Shown here: piece by piece, positions 1-7,535 of the stretch | How the letters are laid out: each line of letters starts with the position of its first letter | How positions within the stretch are numbered: the stretch's first letter is position 1 | NCBI GenBank assembly: GCA_002159155.1 | Contig: LZRQ01000100.1 | Span: 1-12,705 of the forward strand | Reading direction: 5' to 3' | DNA from: Firmicutes bacterium ZCTH02-B6 | Lineage (GTDB): Bacteria; Bacillota; Limnochordia; Limnochordales; ZCTH02-B6 | DNA: 12,705 nucleotides | Made by a program: the position numbers and the translations under genes | The notes under the pieces: model-generated | Told to the model about the DNA's origin: nothing | Database searches by the model: none | Seen by the model: the letters and a program-made list of their open reading frames with translations, nothing else

Positions 1-1
1 C

Positions 2-34
2 GTGGGCGCGTCCACGGGGCCGTCGCCGGAGTAA
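2..34 (+). CDS. Possible 3' end of an upstream gene
   Basis: One frame is open from the window edge to a TAA at 32-34 and would encode the last ten residues (VGASTGPSPE) of an upstream protein. The stop lies 24 bases before the ggt start, a spacing that would suit an operon. Nothing in ten residues identifies a family. Another frame stays open to about position 72, so this assignment is weak. The first 16 bases also form a short 5-bp inverted repeat (CGTGG/CCACG). Confidence 0.25.
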   Translation: MGASTGPSPE

Positions 35-58
35 TTTCACGTCCCCGGAGGTGGCCCC

Positions 59-1663
59 GTGCCCATCTTTGACTATCGCTTCCCGTACTCGTCCCAGCGC
101 AGCCCCGTCATGGGCCGGCGCGGCGCTGTGGCCACAAGCCACCCCCTCGCCGCCCAGGTGGGACTGCGCATCCTCCAAGAGGGCGGCAACGCCATCGACG
201 CAGCCGTTGCCACCGCGGCGGCGCTCACGGTACTGGAACCCACTTCCAACGGCATCGGCGGCGACGCGTTTGCGCTGGTATGGGACGGCAAAAGGCTGCA
301 CGGCCTCAATGCCTCGGGACGAGCCCCGATGGCCCTGACCGCGGACGTGCTGGCGGCCAAAGGGCTGACCAAGGTGCCCACCGAGGGATGGCTGCCGGTG
401 ACGGTGCCGGGCGTGGTGTCAGCCTGGGTCGCGCTCACCAAGCGCTTTGGGTCCATGCCCCTCAAGCAGCTGCTGGAGCCGGCGGCCCGCTACGCCGAAG
501 AAGGCCATCCGATCCCGCCCGTCATTGCCGGCTACTGGCGGGCCGCCGCGACGCGCTTTGGCGCGCGCGACGACTGGCGGGCGACATTTCTGCCCTGGGG
601 CCGCCCGCCGGAACCGGGGGAGATCTTTGCTTGTCCGGATCAGGCCCGCACTTTGCGCCTGATCGGCGAATCAGACGGGGAAGCCTTTTACCGCGGGGAG
701 CTGGCGGCTGCCATGGCCCGCTACGCTCACGAAACCGGGGGTTTCCTCACGGAAGAGGACCTGGCCGCGCACACACCGGAGTGGGTTGACCCGATCCACA
801 CCACCTACCGCGGGTTTGAAGTTTGGGAGATCCCACCCAACGGCCAAGGGCTCGTGGCGCTGCTCGCCTTGAATATTTTGGAGGATGCCGAGCTGCCTTC
901 TCTGCCCCATCTCTCCGCTGCCCAGCTGCACTTGGTCATCGAGGCCTTGAAGCTGGCCTTCGCTGACGCTCATCGCTACATCGCCGACCCGGCGGTGTCC
1001 GCTGTACCGACGCAGGAGCTGCTGTCCAAGGACTACGCGGCCACGCGCCGCGCCCTCATCTCCCTCGACAGGGCGATGCGCGACCCGCTGCCCGGTGCCC
1101 CGCGGGCGGGCGACACCGTCTACCTGTGCACGGCCGATGCGGAGGGACGCATGGTGTCCTACATCCAATCCAACTACATGGGCTTTGGTTCAGGCGTCGT
1201 GGTGCCTGGAACGGGCATTGCCCTGCAAAACCGCGGCGCCGGGTTTACCCTGGAGGACGGCCATCCCAACCGGCTTGCCCCCGGCAAGAGGCCGTTCCAC
1301 ACCATCATCCCGGCGTTTGTCTCCAAGGATGGGACGCCGCTGGCAGCCTTTGGGGTGATGGGCGGCGACATGCAGCCCCAAGGTCACGTGCAAGTCGTCA
1401 TCGGCATAATCGACTACGCCCTCAATCCCCAGGCCGTCCTGGACGCGCCGCGCGTCCGGGTTGCCGGCGGGCTGGACGTCCATGCGGAAGCCGCATTGCC
1501 CGTCGACACGATGCGGCAGCTCCTGCGCCGGGGACACCGGGTGCGCATCGAAGCCGATCCGGTTATGTTTGGCGGGGGACAGATGATCTGGCGGGACCCG
1601 GACACCGGCGTCTACATCGCCGGCTCCGAGCCCCGCAAAGACGGTCTCGCGCTGGCGTGGTGA
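59..1663 (+). CDS. ggt: Gamma-glutamyltransferase family protein
   Basis: An Ntn-hydrolase of the gamma-glutamyltransferase family, 534 aa, close to the usual length. These enzymes are made as one chain, cleave themselves before a threonine that becomes the nucleophile, and transfer or hydrolyse gamma-glutamyl groups. Visible features are the N-terminal GGNAIDAAV block (42-50), the GIGGDAF block (65-71), Arg88 in SGRAP at the place of the substrate-carboxylate arginine, and the predicted nucleophile Thr353 in GDTVYL. That would give a small subunit of about 182 residues. NRG and GGDMQPQGH motifs follow. No signal peptide is seen, so it is probably cytoplasmic, like the Bacillus YwrD type rather than secreted GGT. 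The GTG start has GGAGG seven bases upstream. The exact substrate cannot be told; acylase-like members of the family exist. Confidence 0.9.
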   Translation: MPIFDYRFPYSSQRSPVMGRRGAVATSHPLAAQVGLRILQEGGNAIDAAVATAAALTVLEPTSNGIGGDAFALVWDGKRLHGLNASGRAPMALTADVLAAKGLTKVPTEGWLPVTVPGVVSAWVALTKRFGSMPLKQLLEPAARYAEEGHPIPPVIAGYWRAAATRFGARDDWRATFLPWGRPPEPGEIFACPDQARTLRLIGESDGEAFYRGELAAAMARYAHETGGFLTEEDLAAHTPEWVDPIHTTYRGFEVWEIPPNGQGLVALLALNILEDAELPSLPHLSAAQLHLVIEALKLAFADAHRYIADPAVSAVPTQELLSKDYAATRRALISLDRAMRDPLPGAPRAGDTVYLCTADAEGRMVSYIQSNYMGFGSGVVVPGTGIALQNRGAGFTLEDGHPNRLAPGKRPFHTIIPAFVSKDGTPLAAFGVMGGDMQPQGHVQVVIGIIDYALNPQAVLDAPRVRVAGGLDVHAEAALPVDTMRQLLRRGHRVRIEADPVMFGGGQMIWRDPDTGVYIAGSEPRKDGLALAW

Positions 1664-1667
1664 CGGT

Positions 1668-2432
1668 TCATCCGGCCAACCCGGCCCGCGCCCTCAACCC
1701 AGGGTCGCGGATGGTCAACTCCTGGCCGGCCAGATCCCGCGCCTGCTGGCTGCAGAGCCACGCAATGACCTGCGCGGGCTGGGCTGGGTCGGCGAGGCTT
1801 TCCCTGGGCAGGCGCGAAACCTCGTTGATGCCCGAGGCGCGGATTTTCACCTGCATGTCGGTGTCCACGACCCCGGGCTGGAAACCGTAAACCCGCACCC
1901 CGTGCGCGCCCGCCTCCAGGTGAATGGCCTGCGTCAGCATGGCCAAGCCGGCTTTGGCGCTGCAGTAGGCGCTCCAGCCCTCGCGCGGCCGCACGGCCGC
2001 TCCCGAACTGATATTGACGATGACCCCCCGCTGCTGCGCGAGAAAATGGGGCAAAACCGCCCGGACGCAATGGAAGGCACCCACCAAGTTGATCTGGACG
2101 TTGCGGGCCCAATCCCCGGGATCGCACTCCGGCAGGTAACCGATGGGTTCGATGACGCCGGCGTTGTTAATGAGAATGTCGATGCGGCCGAAGCGGGCCA
2201 GCGTCTCGTGCACGACCCGCTCCACTTGCGCGTAGTCGGCTACGTCAACCCCAAACGCGACGGCCTCGCCACCGGCCCTGCGAATCTCTGCCGCCGCCGC
2301 TGCACAGTCCGGGTATGTGCGCGAGGCAAGCACAACGGCCGCTCCGGCCCGGGCGAGGGCCGCCGCGGCCGCGCGCCCGATGCCTTTACCTGCACCGGTC
2401 ACCATCGCCACTTGTCCGGCCAGCACTTGCAT
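1668..2432 (-). CDS. SDR family NAD(P)-dependent oxidoreductase
   Basis: A classical short-chain dehydrogenase/reductase, 254 aa, the normal length for the family. It has the cofactor motif TGAGKGIG (12-19), NNAG (89-92), Asn115, and the catalytic set Ser143, Tyr156 and Lys160 in YCSAK. Arg38 after the second strand suggests NADP(H) preference. It resembles 3-oxoacyl-ACP reductase-like SDRs, but these motifs do not fix a substrate. The ATG at 2432 is chosen because GGGGGA lies just upstream; in-frame upstream ATGs at 2450 and 2555 would add residues unlike the family. It follows livM on the same strand after 115 bases with no convincing terminator, so it may be the last gene of the liv operon. 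Its stop is 4 bases from the convergent ggt stop. Confidence 0.9.
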   Translation of the reverse strand: MQVLAGQVAMVTGAGKGIGRAAAAALARAGAAVVLASRTYPDCAAAAAEIRRAGGEAVAFGVDVADYAQVERVVHETLARFGRIDILINNAGVIEPIGYLPECDPGDWARNVQINLVGAFHCVRAVLPHFLAQQRGVIVNISSGAAVRPREGWSAYCSAKAGLAMLTQAIHLEAGAHGVRVYGFQPGVVDTDMQVKIRASGINEVSRLPRESLADPAQPAQVIAWLCSQQARDLAGQELTIRDPGLRARAGLAG

Positions 2433-2547
2433 GTCGATCCCCCGTCTCATGCAGGCTTCTGGCCCGGCGCCGCGGCAAAAGAGAGCGATCTCCAGGAGGC
2501 CGCCAATACCCGCCGGCGCCGGAGCACTGCCACATGCCAGGGGTTCG

Positions 2548-3528
2548 TCATCCACCCGCCGACGCCTGCCGGCTGCCGTCTCCCGGCCGCAGGAGCTTGG
2601 ACACTTGCCGCTCCTCCCCCAGCACCCCTTGGGGCCGGACCAGGAGCATAATCATGAGCAGCAGCCCGATCAGGATGATGCGCAAGGCGTGGGCCCTGGG
2701 CCCAAGGGTCGGCGGCAGTGCCGCGGCGACAAACTCCGTTCCAGACCAGATAACCCAGACGATGAAGGCGCCCAAGATGGCCCCCTTGGAGTTGCCGCTT
2801 CCTCCCACGATGAGCATGACCCACACGAGGAATGTGGCGTTCATAGGCTCAAAGGCTTCTGGGCTGATGTAACCGACAAAGTGGGCAAACAAGGCTCCAG
2901 CTACCCCCATGAAAAAGGCGCCCAGCACCAGGGCCTGCAGTTTGAAGCGGAAGATGTCCTTGCCCACAGCCTGCGCCACGGTCTCGTCTTCCCGAATGGC
3001 CTTGAGGACCCGGCCCCACGGGGAGCGGATGCCCCGCTCGATGGCAAAGTAGACCAGCCCCATCACCGCCAGCACCAAGACGGCGTAGAAGGCGTTGTAC
3101 GCACTGCCGAAGGTGCTGAAAAGCGGTTTCGGGATGCCACCGATGCCCCAGACGCCCGCCGTCAGCCACTGCTCGTTGGTGACGATCAAGCGCAACGTTT
3201 CCGCGATGCCGATGGTGGCGATGGCCAGGTAGTCGCCCCGCAGGCGCAAAGTGGGAATGCCGATGAGCAGCGCCAAGACGGCCGCCAACACTCCGCCGGC
3301 CAACACCCCGACCACGAAAGGTTGGCCAAACCCGCCCAGGTGGGAAAAGTCAGGACCCTTGGTCATAATTGCCGACGTGTACGCCCCCACCAGGAAGAAC
3401 CCGCCGACACCGATGTTAAAAAGCCCCGTATACCCCCACTGGACGTTGAGACCGAGGGCCGAGATGGCGTAGATGCCCCCATATATAAGGAGAAACAGCC
3501 CGTAGCCGACGATCCCGCCCCATTCCAT
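2548..3528 (-). CDS. livM: Branched-chain amino-acid ABC transporter permease LivM
   Basis: Inner-membrane permease of the LivM type, 326 aa, very hydrophobic with about eight to ten membrane segments. Family hallmarks are the GYTGLFNIGVGGFFLVGAY block (32-50), LRLRGDYLAIATIGIAE (94-110), the cytoplasmic coupling region around AIREDE (177-182) that docks on the ATPases, and the late GGSGNSKGAILGAF segment. It should pair with LivH to form the translocation channel for LivG and LivF. The ATG at 3528 overlaps the livH stop by one base (TGATG) and has GGGAG upstream, which indicates translational coupling. A longer in-frame reading to 3738 lies inside livH and is not supported. Confidence 0.93.
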   Translation of the reverse strand: MEWGGIVGYGLFLLIYGGIYAISALGLNVQWGYTGLFNIGVGGFFLVGAYTSAIMTKGPDFSHLGGFGQPFVVGVLAGGVLAAVLALLIGIPTLRLRGDYLAIATIGIAETLRLIVTNEQWLTAGVWGIGGIPKPLFSTFGSAYNAFYAVLVLAVMGLVYFAIERGIRSPWGRVLKAIREDETVAQAVGKDIFRFKLQALVLGAFFMGVAGALFAHFVGYISPEAFEPMNATFLVWVMLIVGGSGNSKGAILGAFIVWVIWSGTEFVAAALPPTLGPRAHALRIILIGLLLMIMLLVRPQGVLGEERQVSKLLRPGDGSRQASAGG

Positions 3529-4379
3529 CAGGCTCTCCCTCCGAACAAGCCCTGCGGCCGCAAAAGCAGGAGCAGCACCATCAGCACAAAGGAAACCGCC
3601 GGCTTGTATGCGGTGTTGAAGACCAGTGTCGACAGCTCCTGCGCAAGGGCGATGATCATCCCTCCGGCGATGGCGCCATAGGGGTTCCCAAGCCCACCGA
3701 GGATCGCGGCAGCAAACAAGGGCAAGAGCATCAGCCACCCCATGGCCGGACGCAGTTGGGTATCAAGCCCGAGCATGATGCCTGCGGCCGCGGCCAGCGC
3801 CGCACCCAGCACCCACGTCCAGACGATCATGCGCTCGGTGTCAATGCCGCTCACCGCGGCCAAGTCCATGTTATCTGCCATCGCCCGCATGGCTTTCCCC
3901 ATCTTGGTCTTTTGCAGAAACAGCCACACGCCGGCCACAAGCAGCACGGCCATGATGAGGATCCACGCCTGGACCGGCCGGATCCGCAGGCCCATGATGA
4001 TCCATGGCCGTTCAACACCCCGCTGGTACACTTGCGGGGCCGCTCCCCAGAAAAACTGGATCACATGGCGCAGCACCAACGCCACGCCCACCGACGCGAT
4101 CAGCAGGATGGTCGGGCCCGTGCGGCGCAAGGGTTTGTAAAACACCCGGTCGATGGCGACCGCCGCCACGGCGGTCAGCACCACGGCCGCGACGGCGGAC
4201 ACCCACATGGGAAACCCGAAAGTCACCCGGAACAACAACGCCAGGTAGGCCCCGAGGGCCATCATGTCGCCGTGGGCGAAGTGGGAAAACCGCAGGATGC
4301 GGGCGATGAGCGTAAGTCCGATGGCTCCAAGAGATATGATGCCGCCGTAGATGAGTCCGTACAGGATCAGTTGCGCCAC
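3528..4379 (-). CDS. livH: Branched-chain amino-acid ABC transporter permease LivH
   Basis: Inner-membrane permease of the LivH type, 283 aa, with several strongly hydrophobic segments. The diagnostic FAHGDMMALGAY block lies at 34-45, and a GGLGNPYGAIAGG segment lies near the C-terminus, ending in the LRPQGLFG tail typical of LivH. It forms the heterodimeric channel with LivM. The GTG at 4379 is chosen because the GGGGGGATGA around the livF stop lies about seven bases upstream and because the protein then begins like its homologues (AQLILYGLIYGG). It starts seven bases after livF and overlaps livM by one base, so the genes are tightly coupled. The extension to 4448 would read into livF and is rejected. 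Confidence 0.92.
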   Translation of the reverse strand: MAQLILYGLIYGGIISLGAIGLTLIARILRFSHFAHGDMMALGAYLALLFRVTFGFPMWVSAVAAVVLTAVAAVAIDRVFYKPLRRTGPTILLIASVGVALVLRHVIQFFWGAAPQVYQRGVERPWIIMGLRIRPVQAWILIMAVLLVAGVWLFLQKTKMGKAMRAMADNMDLAAVSGIDTERMIVWTWVLGAALAAAAGIMLGLDTQLRPAMGWLMLLPLFAAAILGGLGNPYGAIAGGMIIALAQELSTLVFNTAYKPAVSFVLMVLLLLLRPQGLFGGRA

Positions 4380-4386
4380 GTCGCGT

Positions 4387-5091
4387 TCATCCCCCCAGGA
4401 ACAACCGGCCGACCTCTTCGTTGGCCAAGAGGTTTTGCCCGGTGTCATCGAGGCGGTTGCGCCCCATGGTGAGCACGTAGCCCCGGTGGGATATGGCTAG
4501 CCCGGCCCGGGCGTTTTGCTCGATCATGAGGACGCTGACGCCCCGCTGGTTGATCTCCACGACTTTCTCCAACACCAGCTCGGCGAACTTAGGCGACAGT
4601 CCGGCGGTCGGCTCATCCAGGAGAAGCAGCTTGGGATCCAGCATCAAAGCCCGAGCCATCGCCACCATCTGTTGCTGGCCGCCGCTCATGGTCCCCGCCT
4701 TCTGCCGCCGGCGCTCCTTCAAAACCGGGAACAGCTCGAACATCTCCTCCATCTTTTGCCGGAAGTCGCCCTGGCGAATGAAAGCGCCCATCTCGAGGTT
4801 CTCTTCGACCGTCAAAGAGGGGAAGACGTTGTTGTTTTGCGGAACGTAGCACATGCCCCGGCGGACAATCTGTGCAGGGCCGAGCCCCGTGATGTCCTCG
4901 CCTTGAAACACGATGCGGCCTTCCCGCACCGGGACGAGGCCGAAGACGGCCTTCATGAGCGTGGACTTGCCGGCTCCGTTGGGGCCGACCACGCAGACGA
5001 TCTCCCCCTGCTCGACAGCCAGCTGCACGCCGTGGAGAATGTCAACCTCGGCATACCCGGCCCGCAGGCCGCTGACTTCCAACAACGCCAC
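4387..5091 (-). CDS. livF: Branched-chain amino-acid ABC transporter ATPase LivF
   Basis: Cytoplasmic ATPase, 234 aa, the normal LivF length. It shows Walker A GPNGAGKST (36-44), the signature SGGQQQ (136-141), Walker B LLLLDEP (155-161) with catalytic Glu160, and IEQN in place of the usual H-loop histidine, which is normal for LivF. It should form a heterodimer with LivG to power transport. The start is uncertain. A GTG at 5091 has AGGAG about eleven bases upstream and a closer AAGGA, while a TTG two codons later has AAGGA at about eight bases. The gene is separated from livG by 90 bases that hold only a small ACCGG-CTT-CCGGT hairpin (5130-5142). Confidence 0.92.
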   Translation of the reverse strand: MALLEVSGLRAGYAEVDILHGVQLAVEQGEIVCVVGPNGAGKSTLMKAVFGLVPVREGRIVFQGEDITGLGPAQIVRRGMCYVPQNNNVFPSLTVEENLEMGAFIRQGDFRQKMEEMFELFPVLKERRRQKAGTMSGGQQQMVAMARALMLDPKLLLLDEPTAGLSPKFAELVLEKVVEINQRGVSVLMIEQNARAGLAISHRGYVLTMGRNRLDDTGQNLLANEEVGRLFLGG

Positions 5092-5181
5092 GTTCCTTGC
5101 GTCTCCTTGTGATGGGATGGGTTGTGATCACCGGCTTCCGGTTATGTCGCGGCGCCCGGCCTGTTGGCAGGGCAAAAACGG

Positions 5182-5961
5182 TCACGAAGCGGCGTAGGCT
5201 CCGCCGAGGTACGCCTCCAGCACCTCCGGGTGGCGGCGCACCTCCTCCGGCTTCCCTTCTACCAGCCTGCGGCCGTTGTTCATGACGATGACCCAATCGC
5301 ACAAATCCGCGACCAGATCCATGTTGTGCTCGACCAGCAGGAACGTCTTGCCCTGGTCCCTCAAGGCGCGCACGTAGCCGGCCAGCTTGTTCATAAGGGT
5401 CGGGTTGACCCCGGCGGCCGGCTCATCCAACAGAATCAGTTGTGGGTCGGCCATGAGCACCCTGGCCAGCTCCAGGAGCTTCTTTTGACCGACGGACAAA
5501 TTGGCGGCCAACTCATCCTTTAGATGGATCAGTTGCACAAACTCCAGCACCTCGATGGCCCGACGGTAGATCTGTTCCTCCTGCTGCCGTACTCGGCCCG
5601 GAGCGAACCACGATCGCCAGAGGCCCTCGCCACCCTGGTTCATTGGCACCAACATCAGGTTTTCCAGCACCGTCATGAGGCGCAACTCCCGCGGGATTTG
5701 GAACGTACGGGCAATACCCTTGCGGAAGATCACGTGAGGCGGCAGCCGGTCGATGCGCTCGCCCCGGAACCGGATCTCACCGCGGTCGGGACGGATGAAA
5801 CCGGTCACCATATTGAACGCCGTCGTTTTGCCGGCACCGTTGGGTCCGATCAGCCCCGTGATGGAACCTTCCCGCACCGAGAAGGTGCAATCGTCGACCG
5901 CCCGGATACCGCCAAAGTCCTTGATAATATTCCGTACTTCCAAAATCGCCTGGGACGTCAC
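5182..5961 (-). CDS. livG: Branched-chain amino-acid ABC transporter ATPase LivG
   Basis: Cytoplasmic ATPase, 259 aa, LivG type and first gene of the minus-strand liv operon. Motifs are Walker A GPNGAGKTT (39-47), the signature LSVGQ (155-159), Walker B LILLDEP (175-181) with Glu180, and the H-loop VEHN (210-213). The LivG-specific ARTFQIPREL segment lies at 84-93. The GTG at 5961 is chosen for the GGGGGAT ribosome binding site about seven bases upstream and because homologues begin at this point (ILEVRNIIKDFGG). The in-frame extension to 6042 lies in the divergent promoter region and is not supported. A promoter is expected in 5962-6193, but no clear -35/-10 pair was identified. Confidence 0.93.
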   Translation of the reverse strand: MTSQAILEVRNIIKDFGGIRAVDDCTFSVREGSITGLIGPNGAGKTTAFNMVTGFIRPDRGEIRFRGERIDRLPPHVIFRKGIARTFQIPRELRLMTVLENLMLVPMNQGGEGLWRSWFAPGRVRQQEEQIYRRAIEVLEFVQLIHLKDELAANLSVGQKKLLELARVLMADPQLILLDEPAAGVNPTLMNKLAGYVRALRDQGKTFLLVEHNMDLVADLCDWVIVMNNGRRLVEGKPEEVRRHPEVLEAYLGGAYAAS

Positions 5962-6063
5962 GAACCCGATCCCCCGTCTAAAAACCGCAGATGCTATCGG
6001 TCTTGGAACAGGTTTCTGACTGTTTCTCCGTTCTGCGCCCAACTCCTGCTCAGGGAGTCAAGT

Positions 6064-6088
6064 CCTGGGAAAAAGAGCCAGTCCCAGG
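6064..6088. promoter_or_regulatory. Inverted repeat in the livG/livK divergent spacer
   Basis: A perfect 7-bp inverted repeat, CCTGGGA (6064-6070) and TCCCAGG (6082-6088), with an 11-base spacer, lies midway between two divergent transport genes. A near direct copy, CTGGGAAAAG, follows at 6091-6100. The position suits a shared operator or an RNA hairpin in the livK leader, but no known regulator site is recognised. Confidence 0.35.
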
Positions 6089-6193
6089 TTCTGGGAAAAG
6101 AAGTTCCGGTAGAAGGAATCGGGTCGATACCGTCGAAAGATTGGGGTCAAATCACGTTTGTCATTCCACTCTAGAACAGGAGGGAAGAAGGAA

Positions 6194-7441
6194 GTGCGTT
6201 ACGTTTCTCACATGCGGTCCAAGGCGTCTTTCATCGCGGTGCTCGTTGCGGCGCTCGTGCTGGCCGCCTTGCCGGCCGCTGCCCAGCAGGCGCCTATCCG
6301 TATCGGCGGCCTCTTCCCGATGACGGGCGACCTGTCGGCGTTCGGTGAGCCCTTCTACAACTCCGCCTTGCTCGCGGTCATGCAGATCAACGAGCAGGGC
6401 GGCATTTTGGGCGGGCGGCAGCTGGAATTGGTGCTCGCCGACACCCAGACCAACCCGACCCAAGGCGTGGCCGCGGCCCAGCGTTTGGTCAACGTGGAGC
6501 GGGTGCCCGCCATCATCGGGGCGGCGTCCTCGGGCGTCACCATTCCGGTGGCCACCAGTGTGGCGATTCCCAACCAGGTGGTCATGATCTCCCCGGCGTC
6601 CACGTCGCCGCTCCTGACCACCCTGGAGGACAATGACTTCATTTTCCGCACCGTCGTGTCCGACGCGATGCAGGGCATCGTCCTGGGTAAGCTTGCGGCC
6701 GACCTGGGTTATAAGCGCGTGGCCACCATCTACGTCAACAACCCCTATGGGCTTGGCCTCGCGCAAGCCTTTGAGGCCAACTTCCGCCAGCACGGCGGCA
6801 CGGTAACGGCCAATGTGGCGTTTGAGCAAAACCAGGTTTCTTACCGTGGCGAGTTGGACCAGGCTTCCCGCGGCAATCCTGAAGCGCTCTTGCTGATCGC
6901 CTATCCGGAGAACGGCATCACCATCCTCCGGCAGGCCATCGAGGGCGGCTACTTCGACAAGTTCCTCTTCACCGACGGCATGCAGGCGCCCGACATCATT
7001 GACGCCATCGGCGACCCGCTGGAGGGCTCGTGGGGCACGGCGCCGCGGTCGGCGGAGACCGAGGCAACCACGCTGTTCAACCGGTATTACGAGGAGCGTT
7101 TCGGCGAGCCGCCCCCGATGCCGTTCATGTATGAGAGCTACGACGCGGCGTTCGCCATCGCGCTGGCCATCGAGAAGGCCGGTGAGGCGACGGGGACGGC
7201 CATCCGCAGCGCCTTGCGGGACGTGACCAACCCGCCGGGCGAGATCATCCTGCCCGGCGAGTGGGCTAAGGCCGTCGAGCTCATCCGGGCCGGTCAGGAT
7301 GTCCAGTACGTGGGCGCTTCGGGCCCCGTGGACTTCGACGCCAACGGCGACGTGGCCGTCGCGTCCATCGGCATCTGGACCATCCGCAACGGCCAGATCG
7401 AGTTCGTGGGCTACGAAGAGGCCCGCGCCGAGGGCTTCTAA
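6194..7441 (+). CDS. livK: ABC transporter substrate-binding protein, amino-acid type (LivK-like)
   Basis: Extracytoplasmic solute receptor of the Leu/Ile/Val-binding family (Peripla_BP_6 type), 415 aa. It has an N-terminal signal peptide with hydrophobic core (about 13-27) and a predicted signal peptidase I site after AAA (28-30). No lipobox cysteine is present. The mature part starts APIRIGGLFPMTGDLSAFG as in the family. Ligand-pocket segments GAASSGVT (109-116) and SPASTSP (133-139) match the region that holds an amino-acid backbone. It is divergent from livGFHM and very likely supplies that transporter. The GTG at 6194 is preferred because AGGAGGG lies nine bases upstream; the ATG at 6212 has no ribosome binding site. 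The ligand may be any amino acid or an amide, as sequence alone does not separate these. Confidence 0.9.
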   Translation: MRYVSHMRSKASFIAVLVAALVLAALPAAAQQAPIRIGGLFPMTGDLSAFGEPFYNSALLAVMQINEQGGILGGRQLELVLADTQTNPTQGVAAAQRLVNVERVPAIIGAASSGVTIPVATSVAIPNQVVMISPASTSPLLTTLEDNDFIFRTVVSDAMQGIVLGKLAADLGYKRVATIYVNNPYGLGLAQAFEANFRQHGGTVTANVAFEQNQVSYRGELDQASRGNPEALLLIAYPENGITILRQAIEGGYFDKFLFTDGMQAPDIIDAIGDPLEGSWGTAPRSAETEATTLFNRYYEERFGEPPPMPFMYESYDAAFAIALAIEKAGEATGTAIRSALRDVTNPPGEIILPGEWAKAVELIRAGQDVQYVGASGPVDFDANGDVAVASIGIWTIRNGQIEFVGYEEARAEGF

Positions 7442-7474
7442 GCCTGCGGGGATCGGCAACCCGGCAACGAGCGC

Positions 7475-7510
7475 GAAGAGGCCGGCGGACCACCGTCCGC
7501 CGGCCTCTTC
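7475..7510. terminator. Perfect 16-bp hairpin between convergent livK and proX
   Basis: The arms 7475-7490 and 7495-7510 are perfect reverse complements, with a 4-base loop (CACC). The hairpin starts 33 bases after the livK stop and lies 25 bases beyond the proX stop, so it can terminate both convergent genes. Neither side has a clear T-tract (ATGTCTCCC on plus), so it may act as a strong bidirectional or 3'-protecting hairpin rather than a textbook intrinsic terminator. Confidence 0.75.
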
Positions 7511-7535
7511 ATGTCTCCCAGTAGACGCTGCGACG

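Noticed and set aside
2433..2547. Terminator between livM and the SDR gene
   Set aside because: The spacer has a CCGGCGCCGG palindrome, but no stem followed by a T-tract. Read-through into the SDR gene seems more likely.
2315..3681. Long plus-strand open frames (up to 454 codons) opposite livM and the SDR gene
   Set aside because: They are antisense to genes with clear family motifs, have low-complexity His/Arg/Gln-rich translations and no recognisable domain. GC-rich codon use explains them.
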